Shown here in pieces: positions 39,644 to 42,067 of a DNA stretch of 42,067 nt. Position numbers and translations under genes: made by a program. Within the stretch, counting starts at the first letter, position 1. Each line of letters starts with the position of its first letter. This stretch comes from JBLHKW01 sp047618565 (lineage in GTDB: Bacteria > Planctomycetota > UBA1135 > GCA-002686595), in the NCBI GenBank assembly GCA_047618565.1, contig JBLHKW010000022.1, positions 1 to 42,067 of the forward strand. Direction: 5' to 3'. A model generated the notes under the pieces. That model had not been told where the DNA came from, searched no databases, and saw only the letters and a list, made by a program, of their open reading frames with translations.

Positions 39644-40462
39644 ATGACTACCCAGCCGGATTCACGCCGTGAAACGCCCGCCGCGGTCTTTGCCGTCGCG
39701 CTCGGGCTGTTTCTGATCGCCGTCTCGGCGGTGGCCATGTTTTTGGTCCGGTTGCCGGAGGTCGATGGCGCCGCGTTGCTCGACGAGCGCTTCGCTGCCC
39801 ACGACCTGCCGGTCGGCATGGAAGTGGTCGATGCCATACAGCTCGTGCGCGGCGAGGAGGTCGTGGTCCTGTCGGATCCAGCGATCTGGTCCGAAGGGCG
39901 AGCCTCCGAGAGACTCGTGTGGGATCCGATCACCAAGAAGCAAGAGGCGGAGCGCGGCAAGAGCTTCGGGGGCGGCTCCGAGCGAGGCGGGCGCGGATCG
40001 AGCAGGCGTGGGGGCGGTGGTCATGGCGGTGGGCACGGTGGCCCGGGTACTGGCGCTGACTTCAAAATGATGGACTGGAGCTCGGTCGAGGCCGGCGAGG
40101 CCGGTCAGGATCCGTGGGAGGTGGCTTTCGTGTGGTACCCGCGCAAGCTGGCCGAGAAGGTCCTGAACACGCAGTTCGGCAGCCGCGGTTTCGATGACCT
40201 GCGCTTCATCGGTACGGGCGGCGGCAAGGCGACCGTGGCCCTGGGCTCCGTTGCTTGGGCCGGTTACGACACGCATTACGTGATCGAACGTCAGTTCGCG
40301 ATGGTCGACGACGAGAAGGCCTTCCGGGATACGTTGCGCGTCAACCTCTCCCTCGGGACCCGTGGCTGCGTGCTCTACGCGCGCTGGGCAGCGGGCGTTC
40401 CCGGTTCGATCGACACGGTCTCTACCCTGCTCGAGGGATTCACACCGGTCGCTCCCGGTTAG
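39644..40462 (+). CDS. Membrane-anchored protein of unknown function (pair member 2)
   Basis: A 272-residue protein with a transmembrane segment near residues 13-34 (AVFAVALGLFLIAVSAVAMF), a Gly/Ser/His/Arg-rich linker (GGSERGGRGSSRRGGGGHGG) and a C-terminal domain with VLYARWAAGVPGSIDTVSTL followed by LEGFTP. The plan recalls the preceding gene, 20 bases upstream, so the two may be distant paralogues acting together. Its stop overlaps the convergent glcF stop. Confidence 0.7.
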   Translation: MTTQPDSRRETPAAVFAVALGLFLIAVSAVAMFLVRLPEVDGAALLDERFAAHDLPVGMEVVDAIQLVRGEEVVVLSDPAIWSEGRASERLVWDPITKKQEAERGKSFGGGSERGGRGSSRRGGGGHGGGHGGPGTGADFKMMDWSSVEAGEAGQDPWEVAFVWYPRKLAEKVLNTQFGSRGFDDLRFIGTGGGKATVALGSVAWAGYDTHYVIERQFAMVDDEKAFRDTLRVNLSLGTRGCVLYARWAAGVPGSIDTVSTLLEGFTPVAPG

Positions 40463-41775
40463 CCCGGCGACTTGCGCAGCCTGGCGGCGAGCACCTCGGC
40501 CAGGTGCAGGACCTCGACGTCCATCTCGGACGCCTGCACGCCCGCTTGCCACTGCAGCTGACAGCCGGGATTGGCGGTGACCAGCGTCCGCGCACCGCTG
40601 CGGCGCAGGGCTTCAAGCTTCGGTGCGAGCATCTCGCGGCTGTCCACTGGACGCAGGATGGAATAGACGCCGGCCGACCCGCAGCAACTCTCGGCTCCCT
40701 CGAGCTCCACGCGCTCGGTGCCGGCGATCGCATCCAGGAGCTGGCGCGGCTGGGCGCGCACCCCCTGGCCGTGGCAAAGATGGCAGGGATCGTCGTAGGT
40801 GAGCACGCCGGTCGAGCTGACCGCATCGTCCAATTGGTCCGTCAGGCGCTCGAGGCGCACCGGGTCGGCCAGGTACTCGGCCAGGTCGACGACGCGCGCG
40901 GAGAAGGCGCGCGCACGTTCCGACCATTCCGGATCGTCGCCGAGCAGGCGCCCGTACTCCTTCATGTGCGCACCGCATCCGGCGCTGTTCACGACCACGG
41001 GCAACGGACCAGGACCTTCCGCAGGTAGCCGCTCGAAGGCCGCGATGGTCCCGCGTGCGAGTTCGCGTGCGCCGTCCAGCTCGCCGTTGTGAGCGTGCAG
41101 CGCGCCGCAGCACACGTGCTCCGGTGCGCTGTGGCACTCGACCCCGCACGCGCCGAGGACCTCGGCCGTGGCACGGTTCACACGCCCGAGGACCTCCGGC
41201 ATCACGCAGCCCTCGAGCAGTGCTGCCGCTTCATGGCGCGTGCCTAGAGCGTCGCGGCGTGCGGGGAGTGGGTGCCGCTCGGAGCGCTTCGGGACGGCTG
41301 GAAAGCTGAGCAACGCACGGCCACGCTGACCGAAGAGCGGTGCGCCGAGTCGCAACAATCCGGAGCGCTGTGCGAAGCCCAGGAGGGACACGGATAGACG
41401 CAGGGCAGCGCGCTGGGGCAGGATGACCTTGAAGCCCAGCCAGCGGCCGAAGCGTTCGAGCATTCCCTGGGGACGCGTGCGCGCGAGCGCGTCCCGGGTG
41501 AACTCCATCATCGTGCCGAACTGCACGCCCGCCGGGCAGACACTCTCGCAGTGCCGACAGACCAGGCAGAAGTCCATCTCTTCCGCGAAGGCCGCGTCCG
41601 CGTCGAGCTCGGCCTCGGCCACCGCGCGCATCAGGTGCACCCGCCCGCGCGGGCTGGACGCCTCGGATCCTGTCAGTTGATAGGTAGGACACGTATTCAG
41701 GCACAGGCCGCAATGGATGCAGTCCAGGCTACGCGCGTAGTCGACGATGGCGGCGGCGGCACGGGTATCGGTCAC
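40459..41775 (-). CDS. glcF: Glycolate oxidase iron-sulfur subunit
   Basis: A 438-residue electron-transfer subunit. Two [4Fe-4S] motifs are at the N-terminus, CIHCGLCLNTCP (Cys19, 22, 25, 29) and CLVCRHCESVCP, and two CCG-type domains follow (CCGALHAHN with SAGCGAHMKEYG; CCGSAGVYSILRP). With the GlcE subunit just upstream, it should carry electrons from glycolate oxidation to the respiratory chain. Its ATG overlaps the glcE stop by four bases. Confidence 0.92.
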   Translation of the reverse strand: MTDTRAAAAIVDYARSLDCIHCGLCLNTCPTYQLTGSEASSPRGRVHLMRAVAEAELDADAAFAEEMDFCLVCRHCESVCPAGVQFGTMMEFTRDALARTRPQGMLERFGRWLGFKVILPQRAALRLSVSLLGFAQRSGLLRLGAPLFGQRGRALLSFPAVPKRSERHPLPARRDALGTRHEAAALLEGCVMPEVLGRVNRATAEVLGACGVECHSAPEHVCCGALHAHNGELDGARELARGTIAAFERLPAEGPGPLPVVVNSAGCGAHMKEYGRLLGDDPEWSERARAFSARVVDLAEYLADPVRLERLTDQLDDAVSSTGVLTYDDPCHLCHGQGVRAQPRQLLDAIAGTERVELEGAESCCGSAGVYSILRPVDSREMLAPKLEALRRSGARTLVTANPGCQLQWQAGVQASEMDVEVLHLAEVLAARLRKSPG

Positions 41776-42067
41776 GCGGGCCTCCCCGGATCGCGCAGGC
41801 CTGGGAAGAGCGGGCTCGCGAAGACTCCGGCCGGGTCGAAGCTGTCACCCAGCCGGAACATCCAGTCGAGCTGCGCTGCCTGTTCCCGACGCGGCGCGAG
41901 AGATTCGTGCACATCGCGCGGGACGGCCTGCGCTTCGAGCTGTGCGCCGTGCTCGCGCAGGGCGCGCGCCAGGCGGCCGACGGGCTCGACCAGATCCGCA
42001 GCCGATCCCGTCGCGGTCTGCGGCTCGAGGCACACGTCGATCGAGGCGACGTGGGGCTCGGCACGTA
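41772..42067 (-). CDS. glcE: Glycolate oxidase FAD-binding subunit, C-terminal part (partial)
   Basis: The frame is open to the right edge of the window, so only about 98 C-terminal residues are seen. The end LGDSFDPAGVFASPLFPGL is typical of GlcE, and the order glcE-glcF with a four-base overlap supports the call. The flavin-binding part lies outside the window. Confidence 0.82.
   Translation of the reverse strand, partial: RAEPHVASIDVCLEPQTATGSAADLVEPVGRLARALREHGAQLEAQAVPRDVHESLAPRREQAAQLDWMFRLGDSFDPAGVFASPLFPGLRDPGRPA

Noticed and set aside
1..42067. tRNA genes (including selC), CRISPR arrays, insertion sequences, prophage
   Set aside because: No cloverleaf-like GGTTCGAAT 3' arms in gaps, no direct-repeat arrays, and no transposase or integrase motifs were seen by eye; tRNAscan-SE and ISfinder searches would be decisive.

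Overview
This is a high-GC, densely coded bacterial chromosome segment with no rRNA, tRNA, CRISPR or insertion sequence that I can see. I infer a deep-branching member of the Planctomycetota. The reasons are the very large secreted proteins with a shared C-terminal module ending in Cys-Asn, the Ca-loop-rich M14 peptidases, the DUF3187 outer-membrane protein and the weak or absent Shine-Dalgarno sequences. The taxonomy is an inference and was not searched.

The main result is three selenoprotein genes, each with an in-frame TGA that ordinary gene calling would read as a stop. Two are in tandem: an ArsC/Spx-family protein with a U-T-S-C site (2249-2602), and a secreted thioredoxin with a W-U-A-G-C site fused to a TPR-like middle and a DsbD-alpha-like C-terminal domain (2618-4087). 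The third is a SelW/Rdx-type protein with C-A-Q-U (25911-26141). Two of the three carry a perfect stem with the pentaloop GGUCU about 22-24 nt after the UGA, the same apical loop as in the E. coli fdhF SECIS. No selA, selB, selC or selD lies in the window, so the Sec machinery must be elsewhere.

Layout. 1-6484 (mostly +): end of an unknown gene, cobalamin adenosyltransferase, MiaE, a YHS lipoprotein and the selenoprotein pair; then a pseudo-histidine kinase on - and a DUF3187 outer-membrane lipoprotein on +. 6521-16431 (-): an eleven-gene run with many 1-8 nt overlaps: AtuA (DUF1446), a small AtuA-C-like protein, Pta, FKBP, Smr, DUF6624 lipoprotein, methyltransferase, patatin, a zinc-site-less M14 homologue, an active-looking M14 peptidase and a small Cys protein. 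16605-17204 (+): pyroglutamyl peptidase with a probable leaderless promoter. 17218-25549 (-): DUF309, a methionine-rich secreted protein and two paralogous ~1,000-residue M36-like metalloproteases, each followed by a hairpin. 25911-35992 (+): SelW-like protein, pyruvate kinase, FlhG/MinD-like ATPase, ParA-like ATPase, helix-hairpin-helix protein, a helical protein, an aminotransferase, 7Fe ferredoxin with a textbook terminator, and a secreted 5'-nucleotidase. 36077-40462 (+): enoyl-CoA hydratase, MDR oxidoreductase, 3-hydroxyacyl-CoA dehydrogenase and two membrane-anchored proteins. 40459-42067 (-): glycolate oxidase GlcF and the end of GlcE, cut by the window edge.

Cooperation: the selenoproteins suggest selenium-dependent thiol redox work in cytoplasm and envelope. 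AtuA, the hydratase/dehydrogenase pair and Pta point to acyl-CoA metabolism. The M14 and M36 proteins point to extracellular protein degradation. All functions are inferred from motifs read by eye.
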